Assembly: GCA_028293745.1 (NCBI GenBank)
Contig: JAQGOF010000082.1
Location: 1 to 51,913 of the forward strand
Direction of reading: 5' to 3'
Source of the DNA: Gammaproteobacteria bacterium
GTDB lineage: Bacteria; Pseudomonadota; Gammaproteobacteria; Steroidobacterales; Steroidobacteraceae
DNA: 51,913 nucleotides
Part shown: one piece after another, positions 17,511-27,600 of the stretch
How positions within the stretch are numbered: the first letter of the stretch is position 1
Layout: each line of letters begins with the position of its first letter
Position numbers and translations under genes: made by a program
Notes under the pieces: generated by a model
Told to the model about the DNA's origin: nothing
The model's database searches: none
What the model saw: only the letters and a program-made list of their open reading frames with translations

Positions 17511-19136
17511 ATGCCAGTTGCAACTACCTACCCCGGCGTCTACATCCAGGAAATACCGAGCGGCGTACGCACGATCACTGGTGTCGCCACATCCATCACG
17601 GCCTTTGTTGGCCGTGCGGTCGCCGGACCCATCTGCACAGCAACATCGACTGACCCGCCGCCAATGACAACGAGCTTCCCCGACTACGAACGTCAGTTCG
17701 GCGGCCTCGATGTAGCGAACCCCATGAGCTATGCGGTGCGCGACTTCTACCTAAACGGTGGAACGCTGGCGATCATCGTGCGCGTGGCACACGTCGATGC
17801 GACAGCGGCAACGATCACGTTGCTGGGATCCGGTAGTCCGGCGGAAGACCTCGTGCTCGAAGCATCGAGCGTTGGCGAGTGGGGAAATCGACTCGACGCT
17901 GTAGTTGACTACAGCACCGATAAGTCACTGCCGCGTGCCTCGCCGCCAAAGACGAACCCGCAGCGCTTCAATCTGACAGTTCGTTATCGGACGCAGCCAG
18001 GCAAGGACAACTTCGCCACGGAATACTTCAGCTCGGTGTCGACGATCGAGGGTGATCCTCGCTTCCTACCCATCGTGCTCGAGCGCGAGTCCTCCTATGT
18101 GCGCGTGCATGGTGTGATGCCAACCTCCCGGCCGCAATCCAACGTCACGCCAATCGGAGCTGACTCTGGCTCAGGTTCCGATGGCGGCGACATCGACGAC
18201 AACGACATTCTCGCAGATCAAGGCGCGAAGACCGGAATCTACGCGCTCAATCGCATTGACCTGTTCAACCTGCTGTGCATCCCCCCGCTGACGCGCGATA
18301 GCACCAGCCTGCCTTCCAACTGGACGGCGACCTCGGCCAACGTCTATCAGAATGCTCTTAAACTATGTGTTGATCGGCGTGCGATGCTCATCGTCGATCC
18401 GGATCCGGCCTGGGCGACCTCGATCAACCGCGCCATCGAGAACGCGATCGACGGTCGCAACGATCTCAATCTGAGCGGCACCGATGCGCGAAACGCCGCG
18501 CTCTACTTCCCGTGCGTGCGCGAGGTTGATCCGTTACGAGATAGCCGTGTCGACACCTTTGTGCCCAGCGGCATCATTGCCGGCATCATGGCGCGCACGG
18601 ACGTCGCTCGCGGTGTGTGGAAAGCTCCCGCGGGGCTCGATGCATCGCTCAACGGCGTCCAGGACTTGCAAGTCAATCTCAGCGATCTCGAGAACGGCGA
18701 GCTCAATCCGCTCGGGATCAATTGCCTGCGCTCGATGGGAGTCAATGGTCGCGTCATCTGGGGCGCGCGCACTCTGCGTGGCGCGGACGAAAACGCCGAC
18801 GAATACAAATATGTGCCCGTGCGGCGCCTCGCGCTTTTCCTTGAAGAGAGTCTGTACCGCGGCACTCAGTGGGTGGTGTTCGAACCGAACGATGAGCCGC
18901 TGTGGGCCCAGGTGCGACTCAACGTCGGCGCGTTCATGCAGGGTCTGTTCCGCCAAGGCGCATTCCAGGGCACGACGCCGAAGGATGCGTACTTCGTCAA
19001 GTGCGACAGCCAGACCACTACGCAGAACGACATCAATCTCGGAATTCTCAACGTCATAGTCGGGTTCGCGCCGCTCAAGCCGGCGGAGTTCGTCATCATC
19101 AGCATCCAGCAGATGGCCGGCCAGATACAAACTTAA
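17511..19136 (+). CDS. Contractile tail sheath protein
   Basis: A 541-residue sheath subunit that polymerises around the inner tube and contracts to drive it into the target. The N-terminus YPGVYIQEIPSGVRTITGVATSITAFVGRA is the classic eCIS/phage sheath start. The C-terminal sheath domain includes VRRLALFLEESLYRGTQWVVFEPNDEPLW and GILNVIVGFAPLKPAEFVIISIQQ. The central part (about 190-260, including GSGSDGGDIDDNDI) is a variable insertion likely exposed on the surface. A strong ribosome site, GGAGG at 17500-17504, lies 6 nt before the ATG, in keeping with a highly expressed structural protein. Only one sheath gene is present, whereas Afp/PVC loci have three. Confidence 0.96.
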   Translation: MPVATTYPGVYIQEIPSGVRTITGVATSITAFVGRAVAGPICTATSTDPPPMTTSFPDYERQFGGLDVANPMSYAVRDFYLNGGTLAIIVRVAHVDATAATITLLGSGSPAEDLVLEASSVGEWGNRLDAVVDYSTDKSLPRASPPKTNPQRFNLTVRYRTQPGKDNFATEYFSSVSTIEGDPRFLPIVLERESSYVRVHGVMPTSRPQSNVTPIGADSGSGSDGGDIDDNDILADQGAKTGIYALNRIDLFNLLCIPPLTRDSTSLPSNWTATSANVYQNALKLCVDRRAMLIVDPDPAWATSINRAIENAIDGRNDLNLSGTDARNAALYFPCVREVDPLRDSRVDTFVPSGIIAGIMARTDVARGVWKAPAGLDASLNGVQDLQVNLSDLENGELNPLGINCLRSMGVNGRVIWGARTLRGADENADEYKYVPVRRLALFLEESLYRGTQWVVFEPNDEPLWAQVRLNVGAFMQGLFRQGAFQGTTPKDAYFVKCDSQTTTQNDINLGILNVIVGFAPLKPAEFVIISIQQMAGQIQT

Positions 19137-19149
19137 TGAGGACCGTTCC

Positions 19150-19677
19150 ATGGCACAATTCAGCGTCAACGCGACGCGTTACGATCCGTACAAGAATTTC
19201 AAGTTTCGCGTGAAGTGGGACGGCCGCTACGTCGCCGGCATCTCCAAGGTAGGAGCGTTGAAGCGAACGACCGATCTCGTCGAACACCGGGAAGGTGGCG
19301 ACCCGTCGACTTCGCGAAAGTCACCCGCACGTACCAAGTTCGACGCAATCACACTCGAGCGGGGTGTTACGCACGATACCGAGTTCGAAAAATGGGCCAA
19401 CAAGGTCTGGAACTTCGGGTCGGGCTTGGGCGCCGAGGTCTCTCTGAAGGATTTCCGCAAGGACATCATCATTGAGCTCTACAACGAGGCCGGCCAGCTC
19501 GCCCTCGCGTACAAGGTGTATCGCTGCTGGGTGTCCGAATACCAGGCGTTGCCCGACCTCGATGCAAACGCCGGCGCAGTGGCGATTCAACACATGAAGC
19601 TCGAGAACGAGGGCTGGGAGCGCGATGTCGATGTAGTCGAGCCGTCCGAGCCATCGTTCACGAACCCGGCTAACTGA
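19150..19677 (+). CDS. Tail tube protein (gp19-like)
   Basis: A 175-residue inner tube protein of the T4 gp19 / Afp1 family, forming stacked hexamers inside the sheath. Typical elements are DPYKNFKFRVKWDGRYVAGISKVGALKRTTDLVEHREGGD near the start, then KFDAITLERGVTHDTEFEKWANKVW, and the C-terminal YKVYRCWVSEYQALPDLDANAGAVAIQHMKLENEGWERD. It starts 13 bp after the sheath gene with GAGG before the ATG. It is the only clear tube gene, although the 30383 product has tube-like features. Confidence 0.95.
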   Translation: MAQFSVNATRYDPYKNFKFRVKWDGRYVAGISKVGALKRTTDLVEHREGGDPSTSRKSPARTKFDAITLERGVTHDTEFEKWANKVWNFGSGLGAEVSLKDFRKDIIIELYNEAGQLALAYKVYRCWVSEYQALPDLDANAGAVAIQHMKLENEGWERDVDVVEPSEPSFTNPAN

Positions 19678-19687
19678 TTGCTCTACG

Positions 19688-20398
19688 ATGCGCATGATCC
19701 AGGCTCTCGACCTCCTTACACTGTGGGAGCGCGGTAGCTCGCGCCACGCACTCGATCGCAGTGCGCTGCTATGCGCATGGGCGAGGCCCGAGCTACCCGT
19801 TGACACGATCGCTGATCTGCCGCTGGGCGAAGTCACCTCCAGCCTGCTCCGGCTGCGCGCAGCGTTGTTCGGCGAGCGAATCCAGGCGCACGTCGATTGC
19901 GAGAATTGCGGCGAGCGTCTGGAACTGACCATCGGTGTCCGCGATTTGCTGCAGCCAGGCACGGACTCGGTCTCGCGTGACGTAGATGCTGCGGGGTTAC
20001 GATTCAGGCCACCGTGTCTGCGTGATCTCTCGGCGATCGTGCACGAGCGCGATGCGGCCCAAGGAGCGCGACAACTACTGGCGCGGTGCCTTGTCGATGG
20101 TGTCGGCGGCTCCGCGGCCTTGTTGTCCGAAATGACAGTTCGCGAGGTCGAGGATGCGCTGGAAGCAGCTGATCCGAATGCGGACCTCGCGTTTGATGTA
20201 CGTTGCGAGGCGTGTGGGCACCTCGGTACGGCGCAGCTCGATGCCGGCGATCTGTTATGGGACGAAGTGGACTGTCGTGCGCGAGCACTACTTACCGAGG
20301 TGCATCTGCTCGCTCGCGCCTACGGATGGACCGAGAGCGAAATTCTTGCTCTTAGCGCCGAACGCCGTGCGTCCTATCTTTCACTGGTGGCACCGTGA
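19688..20398 (+). CDS. Tail/baseplate-cluster protein with two CxxC pairs
   Basis: A 236-residue protein of a family that recurs in phage-tail-like gene clusters and is often called T4-type baseplate protein. It has an N-terminal ALDLLTLWERG segment. Two Cys pairs follow, CENCGERLEL (about residue 75) and CEACGHLGTAQ (about 178), likely forming a zinc ribbon. The conserved tail is LLTEVHLLARAYGWTESEILALSAERRASYLSLV. It probably helps assemble the hub or baseplate rather than being an enzyme. Neither ATG (19688 or 19694) has a strong ribosome site. The stop overlaps the next GTG start by 4 bp. Confidence 0.75.
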   Translation: MRMIQALDLLTLWERGSSRHALDRSALLCAWARPELPVDTIADLPLGEVTSSLLRLRAALFGERIQAHVDCENCGERLELTIGVRDLLQPGTDSVSRDVDAAGLRFRPPCLRDLSAIVHERDAAQGARQLLARCLVDGVGGSAALLSEMTVREVEDALEAADPNADLAFDVRCEACGHLGTAQLDAGDLLWDEVDCRARALLTEVHLLARAYGWTESEILALSAERRASYLSLVAP

Positions 20399-21126
20399 AG
20401 GGCTTTCTTCATCGGCTGGCCGCACGCGCTGCAGGCACAACGGTGGCCGTGCGATCGGACGCGCGCCTGCCGTTCAACGCTTCAAAGTTTGGGCGCGGCG
20501 CGGCTGAGGAAACGGCGGATCAATCGTCCTCGGTTGGACTTCGTCCGCCGCCGAGTGTCGTAAACACTTTTGCGCTGCAGGTTGATGCTTCGCGTGTCGA
20601 TGCGCCTTCACCCATAGCCGGGCACATGCCGCCGCGGCCCTCCGGACCAATGACCGATGGGGACCTCGGAAACCAAGCACGTCTCGCTTTTCCGTCACCT
20701 TCCGTTGGGAATGCGGAAGTCGGTCTGCCGACGCCACTGGTCCGTGAAGCTTCCGTCAACGACGGGCATGCGAGTGCCTTCCGGCCGGAGTCGGCGTTCG
20801 AGCCGAGAACCCGGACCGCCGATCAACATTCACACGAAATGAGGCCCTCCAGTGACTCTACGCGGCTCCGGCGTGAGCCCTCGCTCCTGTTACCACCTGA
20901 GGTATCCGATCGCGCGTCCTTGTTGGGAGTCGCCGCCCCCACAACACGTCTACCTGTCGGTATAGCGCAGGTTTCTGCGCGCGAGGAGTCCCGCGAGGTG
21001 CACATCCACATCGGCCGCATTGAAGTGACCGCGGTGCATGAGGCGGCGCCTCCACGACGACTCGCCGCACCCACGACGCCACCAATGTCGCTCGACGCAT
21101 ACCTCGCTAAGCGGGGGCACACATGA
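20395..21126 (+). CDS. Pro/Ser-rich eCIS cluster protein
   Basis: A 243-residue protein with a GTG start in a 4-bp overlap with the previous stop. Only its ends look conserved: an N-terminal amphipathic GFLHRLAARAAGTTVAVR, and a C-terminal EVHIHIGRIEVTAVHEAA followed by PMSLDAYLAKRG. About residues 40-190 are Pro/Ser/Arg-rich and look disordered. Similar bipartite small proteins occur at this place in other phage-tail-like loci, from general knowledge. It is probably an assembly or tethering factor with short docking motifs at each end. Function unknown. Confidence 0.65.
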   Translation: MKGFLHRLAARAAGTTVAVRSDARLPFNASKFGRGAAEETADQSSSVGLRPPPSVVNTFALQVDASRVDAPSPIAGHMPPRPSGPMTDGDLGNQARLAFPSPSVGNAEVGLPTPLVREASVNDGHASAFRPESAFEPRTRTADQHSHEMRPSSDSTRLRREPSLLLPPEVSDRASLLGVAAPTTRLPVGIAQVSAREESREVHIHIGRIEVTAVHEAAPPRRLAAPTTPPMSLDAYLAKRGHT

Positions 21127-22451
21127 GCACGGCACTCGCGATTGCCGGCGTGACAGCGGTGTTGCGCGATCTGCTCAACGACGGCCTGATCAACCGCAAT
21201 ATCAGCGGAGTCCTCGGGAGCAGCGTCACGGTCAGCGTGCTCGCGCCAGATCGTGTGGTGCCGGCTAGCGGCAACGAGTCGTCGCAGATCAATCTGTTCC
21301 TCTACCTCGTGACGCCGAATGCCGGATGGCGCAATGAAGGATTGCCTTCGCGCGACACGACTGGACGCCTGCGCCTCGCCAACGCACCTCTCGCGCTGGA
21401 CCTGCATTACCTGCTTTCCGTCTACAGCAATGGCGACCTGCACGCCGAGATCCTGCTCGGTTACGCAATGCAGCTGCTTCACGAGATGCCAGTGCTGACA
21501 CGCGACTCGATCCACACGGCGCTGAATCCGTCGCCTGACGTCGGCAATGTCCTGCCCCCGGCATTGCGCGCGCTCTCCGACTCGGGTCTCGAAGATCAAA
21601 TCGAGCTCATCAAGCTGACGCCGCAATACCTCAATACGGAGGAGATGTCGAAGCTGTGGACGGCCATGCAGAGTCACTTCCGGCCGACCGCGGCCTACAC
21701 TGCATCGGTCGTACTGATCCAGTCGGAGCAGCCGGCCCGCTCACCCCTGCCTGTGCTGAGCCGCGGCAAGGTGGATCCGGTGACCCTGCGTGACCGCGGC
21801 GTTGTCGTCAATCCGGGGCTCGTACCACCGGCGCCGATGTTGACCGCCATCGTCCCGCCACTGCACCAACCGGTCGCGCGCGTCACCGACACAATCGACC
21901 TGCAAGGCCACGATCTCGACGGCACGAACCGCGAAGTGCGGCTCGTCAACGATCGATTCAAAATCGACACAGTCATTCCGGCGCTTGCACCGCCGGCCAA
22001 CGGTGCCGACGCGCTGGTGCAATTCAAGCTCGATGCGTCACTCGCCGCGACCCTGCCGGTCAGTCCCTACGGTGTAACGGTGCGTGTCGTGCGGCCAGGC
22101 GAGACGGACGCCCGCGAAACCAACCGGCTGACAATGGTCCTCGCACCACAGATGACCAATCTGCCGCTGAACGTGACTCGCGACGGCAGTGGCGCTGCAA
22201 ATTTCACGATCGAGTTCCTGCCTGCACTGCGCGACGGCCAGACAGTCGTGCTTGCGCTCGGCCAGCAGGAGTATCTGCCGAAAAGCACGGGATCTCCGCC
22301 AACCTCGCTCGCGTTTGCAATACCCGGGGCAGCCGCGGCATCTCTGCTCGCGCGTCTGCGCGTAGATGGCATTGAAAGCCCGATCATAGACCTCTCGAAG
22401 CAGCCACCGGCAACGCCCACCTTCCTGAATCAGCGCCTGGTGATTTCATGA
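21123..22451 (+). CDS. Pvc16/DUF4255-type tail cap protein
   Basis: A 442-residue protein. Residues about 5-185 form the DUF4255 (Pvc16 N-terminal) domain: ALAIAGVTAVLRDLLNDGL, SSQINLFLYLVTPNAGWRNEGLP, LALDLHYLLSVYSN and EILLGYAMQLLHEMPVL. In PVC and Afp this protein caps the tail end away from the baseplate and stops elongation. The remaining 250 residues are beta-rich, with two Ig-like units (about 215-325 and 335-440), an extension that may decorate the particle terminus. It overlaps its neighbours by 4 bp on both sides. Confidence 0.87.
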   Translation: MSTALAIAGVTAVLRDLLNDGLINRNISGVLGSSVTVSVLAPDRVVPASGNESSQINLFLYLVTPNAGWRNEGLPSRDTTGRLRLANAPLALDLHYLLSVYSNGDLHAEILLGYAMQLLHEMPVLTRDSIHTALNPSPDVGNVLPPALRALSDSGLEDQIELIKLTPQYLNTEEMSKLWTAMQSHFRPTAAYTASVVLIQSEQPARSPLPVLSRGKVDPVTLRDRGVVVNPGLVPPAPMLTAIVPPLHQPVARVTDTIDLQGHDLDGTNREVRLVNDRFKIDTVIPALAPPANGADALVQFKLDASLAATLPVSPYGVTVRVVRPGETDARETNRLTMVLAPQMTNLPLNVTRDGSGAANFTIEFLPALRDGQTVVLALGQQEYLPKSTGSPPTSLAFAIPGAAAASLLARLRVDGIESPIIDLSKQPPATPTFLNQRLVIS

Positions 22452-24358
22452 GCGGGCTCAACGACTGGACCGAGGCGAATCAGCGTTTGCTGGTTGCCGA
22501 ATTCGGGCGAATACGCGCGCTGGTCAGCAACGGTGACACCGCTTCTGCGAGTGCCGAGATCGACACTCTGTGTGCCGCGATGCCGGCGCCCGCCGCTATC
22601 GACACTGTCGCGCGCCTCTTCCAATTGACCGCGTTCGAGCGCGACGTGTTGCTGCTCGCCGCCGGAGTCGAGATGGACTCGCTGCTCGCCGCGCTCTGCG
22701 GCCAGACGAGTGGCCCGGCACAGCGGCCTTGGGCGACATTTGGGCTGGCTCTCGCGACGCTGACCGATCCGCACTGGAGTGCGCTTGCTCCGCGCGAACC
22801 GCTGCGCAGGTTGCGGTTGGTCGAGGTTGACGAGGGGGCCGGTCTCACGGCCACGCGACTGAAAATAGACGAGCGCGTGCTGCACTTCATCGGAGGGCTG
22901 AATTATCTCGATCACCGCTTGGCGCCGCTTCTCGAAGAGGTGCCTGGGCCTGGCACAATGAGTATCACGCATCGCGATATCGCGGCTCGGGCCGCCGACC
23001 GCCTGCGTGCAACACATGAGCGGCTACCGTCGCTGGTCCTGTCGGGTGACGACATCTCCGGCCAGCAGGATGTCGCAGCAACAATTGCCGCTCATCTTGG
23101 CGTCGGTCTCTTCCGTCTTCGGGCTAGGGACGTACCCGCCACGGCCAGCGAGCAAGCGGCGCTCGCGGTGTTATGGACCCGCGAGGCGGCCCTGCTTGGC
23201 TGCGGCATTTTCATCGCGATTGAAGATGGCGACGTTGATACCACGCTGGCGCGGTTCATAGCGCGCCTCGCGGGACTTGTCATCATTGCAGGGCGTCATG
23301 CACCTGCGATCGATACAGACAACATCCACTACATAGTGGATCGTCCAGACGCGCCAGAGCGAAGGCGGCTCTGGAACGAAGCAGTGGGAGTCCGGGCCCA
23401 AGCGCTCGCGCCAGCCCTGAATACACTTGCCAGCCAGTATCGTCTGAGTGCGCGGCGGATAGCCGCCATAGCCGCAAGCGCGAGCGACACAGATCCCGAC
23501 CGTTACATCGCGACGCTCCATCATGCCAGCCGGGTGGAAGGACCAGCTATGCCGAGTCTCGCGCAGCGTATCGACGCTCGCGCGAGTTGGGACGATCTCG
23601 TACTGCCCGAGCCGCAACGTGCCGCGTTACAACAGCTCGCAGTGCATACACGGCACCGGCTTCGTGTTCATCACGAGTGGGGATTTGCCGACAAAAGCGC
23701 GCGTGGGCTCGGCATCGCAACGCTGTTTTGGGGAGAGAGTGGCACAGGAAAAACGCTCGCCGCCGAAGTGCTTGCCAACGTGCTCGATCTCGTGTTGTAT
23801 CGGATCGATCTCTCGGCGGTGGTGAGCAAGTACATCGGCGAAACCGAGAAGAACCTGCGCAAGCTGTTCGATGCCGCGGAAGACTCTGGGGCAGTTCTGC
23901 TGTTCGACGAAGCGGACGCCCTGTTCGGCAAGCGCAGCGAGGTAAAGGACAGCCACGACCGTTACGCCAATATTGAAGTCAGCTACCTGTTGCAGAGGAT
24001 GGAGGCCTATTCAGGGCTGGCTATCCTGACCACAAACCACAAGGCGGCGCTCGACTCCGCGTTCCAGCGGCGCATTCGCTTCGTGGTGCACTTTCCGTTT
24101 CCGGATCAGGCACAGCGCGAAATCATCTGGCGCGCCGTTTTTCCTGCGGGCGCACCTCTCAACGGCATCGACTACGCAAAGCTCGCACGTCTCGACGTGC
24201 CCGGCGGAACGATCCGCAACATCGCCATGTCGGCGGCATTCCTCGCCGCGGAAACCGATGTGCCGATTGGCATGCAGCAGTTGCTGCGCGGAGCGCAGAT
24301 GGAAGCTACGAAGCGGGAGAGACCCTACTCCGACGCGGAAACGCGGGGTTGGGTGTGA
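22448..24358 (+). CDS. AAA+ ATPase, Pvc15/Afp15 type
   Basis: A 636-residue AAA+ ATPase diagnostic of eCIS loci. The Walker A motif is GESGTGKT (429-436). Walker B is VLLFDEADALFGKRSEVKDSHDRYAN with D487 and E488, sensor 1 is LAILTTN, and FQRRIRFVVHFPFPD carries the arginine fingers. The N-terminal 400 residues resemble the winged-helix and degenerate AAA-like region of this family. Afp15/Pvc15 is needed for particle assembly, with roles proposed in cargo loading or sheath handling. It is distinct from type VI ClpV, which has two AAA modules in a longer chain. Confidence 0.93.
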   Translation: MSGLNDWTEANQRLLVAEFGRIRALVSNGDTASASAEIDTLCAAMPAPAAIDTVARLFQLTAFERDVLLLAAGVEMDSLLAALCGQTSGPAQRPWATFGLALATLTDPHWSALAPREPLRRLRLVEVDEGAGLTATRLKIDERVLHFIGGLNYLDHRLAPLLEEVPGPGTMSITHRDIAARAADRLRATHERLPSLVLSGDDISGQQDVAATIAAHLGVGLFRLRARDVPATASEQAALAVLWTREAALLGCGIFIAIEDGDVDTTLARFIARLAGLVIIAGRHAPAIDTDNIHYIVDRPDAPERRRLWNEAVGVRAQALAPALNTLASQYRLSARRIAAIAASASDTDPDRYIATLHHASRVEGPAMPSLAQRIDARASWDDLVLPEPQRAALQQLAVHTRHRLRVHHEWGFADKSARGLGIATLFWGESGTGKTLAAEVLANVLDLVLYRIDLSAVVSKYIGETEKNLRKLFDAAEDSGAVLLFDEADALFGKRSEVKDSHDRYANIEVSYLLQRMEAYSGLAILTTNHKAALDSAFQRRIRFVVHFPFPDQAQREIIWRAVFPAGAPLNGIDYAKLARLDVPGGTIRNIAMSAAFLAAETDVPIGMQQLLRGAQMEATKRERPYSDAETRGWV

Positions 24359-24368
24359 GCATGCCGCG

Positions 24369-24626
24369 ATGAAGCGTGTGGTGTTGCACATCGACCAGTT
24401 GTCGCTGCGCGGGTTTTCCCACGCTGACACCGCGGTGTTTTCTGACGGGCTGAGCTCCGGACTTCAGTCGCTGTTGGGCCGAGGCGACGCGGCGGTCGAT
24501 GCACTGTCGCAACATCACGCCTCTCATTTCGTGAAGGCGGGCTCAGTGCGTGTACCACACGGCGGAAGCGCCGGTGCGGTAGGACGCGCGGTGGCCGGTC
24601 GCATCGTACGTGGTGCGAAGTCATGA
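24369..24626 (+). CDS. Conserved 85-aa eCIS small protein
   Basis: Between the ATPase and DUF4157 genes lies an 85-residue frame: KRVVLHIDQLSLRGF start, a helical middle, then VRVPHGGSAGAVGRAVAGRI near the C-terminus. The start lies 10 bp after the ATPase stop, and the stop overlaps the DUF4157 start by 4 bp. Small proteins of this layout, an IHI-type strand followed by a Gly/Ala-rich helical tail, recur before DUF4157 genes in phage-tail-like loci, from general knowledge. It may be a chaperone or loading partner for the DUF4157 protein. Function unproven. Confidence 0.65.
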   Translation: MKRVVLHIDQLSLRGFSHADTAVFSDGLSSGLQSLLGRGDAAVDALSQHHASHFVKAGSVRVPHGGSAGAVGRAVAGRIVRGAKS

Positions 24627-27600
24627 GCGAGATCAGCGCTACCAGCACTGTGAAGGTCGGCGTACGCAACGCCTTTCCGATGTTGCAGCGAAAATGCGCC
24701 TGCGGTGGCAGCGCGTCGCAACTCACTGGGGATTGCGCTGACTGTCGGCGCGACAAGACGTTGCGTCTGCAGAAGAAGCTTTCGGTGGGCACCAGCGACG
24801 ATCCGCTCGAGTATGAAGCTGATCGGGCCGCCGAGCGCGTGCTCGCGATACCGGCAACGTTCCGCGAGCGGCAGGGCCAAACCATCACGCCCATTCACAC
24901 GCGGCCCCCCACGGCCGACGGGTCGGAGCTGGGACGCTCATCGCCTGGCGCGTACAGCAGTACACCGTGGCGCCCATCGCCTGGCGCACACGTCGGTGCA
25001 TCGCGGCGCCCATCTACCGCGGACGCCGCCGCAGCCATGCGTGAACCGACGACGGGTCGCGGCGGCGCCAACGTCGCAAGCCAACAGCCTACTTTGCCGG
25101 CGTTTCAGGGACGCATCGGGCATGACTTCGGCGCCGTCCGCGTACACGAAGGAGCGGCGTCTGCGCCGGTAGCGCGAGCTGTCTCAGCATCGCCGGGCGC
25201 CACCACCGATGCGGGCGTCACCGCTCACCGTCCCGCCACTGTACACGCACCCAATTCCCACGTGCCGCAAAGCGAAGATCTCACTCACGGCGGATCATCA
25301 CTGGACTCGGGCCTGCGGAGCTTCTTCGAAACGCGCTACGGGCGCGACCTGTCCGAAGTACGAATTCACACGGGACCGCGCTCGGAGTCCTGGAACGACC
25401 GGCTGACCTCGCATGCATTCACCTACGGCAGCCATGTGTGGCTGGGCCGCGGTCACCATCCCAGGGCGGACTTTCTGCTCGCCCACGAGCTGGCCCACGT
25501 GATCCAACAGCGGCAGCCCAAGCCCATGAACCCGGCGGGTTCGCTGGACGACGCAGAGGATGCCCCGCTGTTGTCTGGCTCCAGGCGAATCGTCAGGCGG
25601 CTTGATTTGAGCCTGCCGTTCTGGGTTCCCTTGGGCGCGAAGGGCATGCAGACCGGGACCGACTTGCACCGCGACCTGCTCGGCATCGCCCAGGCCAACA
25701 ACGCCAATCTGGACATCGAAGCGCCGGCGCCCAACGCGACTGCCGCAGGCTCGGGGCTTGGCTTCGCAGGCAACATCGACTTATACCAAGGCAAGGGTCC
25801 CGGCGGCGGCTTGCACTCGCGAGTCGGGTTGTTCTTCGACGGCACCACCGGCGCACAAGGCAGCGGCGCGGCTGTTGCCACTGCTACGCCGAAGAATCAC
25901 CCACGTGTGTCGGCCATCGCCATCGCAGGCGGCAACTTCAATCCTTTCGTCACTGCCGGCGGCAGTATCGACGGCATCGATAAAGGCCCGACTGACGTGA
26001 AGATCGGCGAGCTGAAACCCGCCTCGCTGCCGATGTTGGAAAAGGGCGAGGAGCAGGTCGGGAACTACAAGAAGGGGATGAAGCAAGCTGCCCAGCTGAC
26101 CAACGAATGGGCGCTGCATAACAACAACACCGCTCGCTGGGGACTGAACAATCCCGCGACGCTGCCGGATTCGGCCGTGAAGTTCGTGCACAACGGCACG
26201 GATATGAAATTCAACCCGGCCAGCCCGCGCGACGACCAGAACCTCGTGCTGGCCACGATCGCCGAATCGAGTGTCGGCGGCAAATACAGTCACCGGGTTA
26301 TTTTCAATCCCGGTGCGCGCGGCCTGCCGCCGATCCGGGGCGGGCTGTACGCCCAGCTGTTCAAGCCCGGCAAGGGACTGTGGATGTATTTCGCACGGCC
26401 CAAGAATCTCGCCGATGCGCGCGCGCTGGCAAGGCGTGCCCTCGACAAAGACCAGATGACGCTCGCCAACCAGGTGCAGGACGAGATCGTCGATCCACTC
26501 TTCAGGACGCCGACGAAGAAAACTGGGACTGCGCCGCTGCTGCGGAACCGACGGCAACCCCTGCAGGAGGCAGCCACCCCCCGCCCGCGGATCGGCACCC
26601 AACCTGCACCGCCGGTCATTCAGCGCGCGCCGAAGCCGCCCGAGCTGCAAGACAACTTCAAGTTTGCGCCTTGGCAGAAGAGTCAGGAGGCGTTGCGCAA
26701 CCGCATCTCCGGTCCCACGGCTTCGAACGATGACAAGCAGAAGGTCGCTTCCGTCGAGCTACTGGAGCACGCGTACAAAGCCGAGGAAGCGCTCGACAAG
26801 GTATCCGGCACCGGCAAGAGCACCCTTCCGCCCAAGAGCTCCGACCTCGTCACCATCGTCTCCGGCAAAGGTGCCGACCGCAAGGAACAAAAACGCAACC
26901 TCGCCGACCTGGGCAGCTGGCTCGTCGGCTGGACCAGCAAGCCGGCAGAAATACTTGGCTTCTTCCGCGACAAGTTCGGCAGCAGCTTCGTCGTCGTGGC
27001 CAACAAGCTTGCGGACCTGCGCGACCGCATCCGCGACAAATTCCGCAAGGCCTTCGAGTCGCACCCATCCAAGCCCACGGACAGCAAGGGCAAGATCATC
27101 GCGAAGGCGCTGCTCAAGGCCCTGTTGCAGGTCGCGAAAGTGCTCATCCCGCGCGCTGTGCACCTGTTCATGGACGCTGTGGTCGCCGGCATCAAGAAGA
27201 AGCTCGCCAAGGTGTTCGACATCGACCCGCTCAAGATGGTCGACGACACGTTCGGCACCGACTTCAAACAGTGGGGAGCCGATCTCGAAAACTTCCAGAA
27301 AGACGCGGACAACCACGTCAACAAAATCGTCGATGGCTACACGAAGGAGTTGGGCTGGATCAAGGATGTCATCGACACGGCGAAGACCGTCGGCCCCATC
27401 CTGGAAGCCGCATCGATCGCGATCCAATGCGGCAAGAAGCCGGGCTGGGGCTGCCTGCTGTTGTTGTCAAAGCGCTTCCGCGAATGCGGCATGGAATCGG
27501 CCCTCAACATCTGCATCGTCCAGAAACAGATCGCCGGCCTGGTCGCCGAGTTGGGACCGTTGGCCAATCTGCCCGCCACGATGGCGCAAAGTGCGCTGAA

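Noticed and set aside
24931..25020. Short repeated stretch in the DUF4157 gene (two copies of CATCGCCTGGCGC)
   Set aside because: It encodes a Pro/Ser-rich linker and looks like local slippage duplication rather than a functional repeat.
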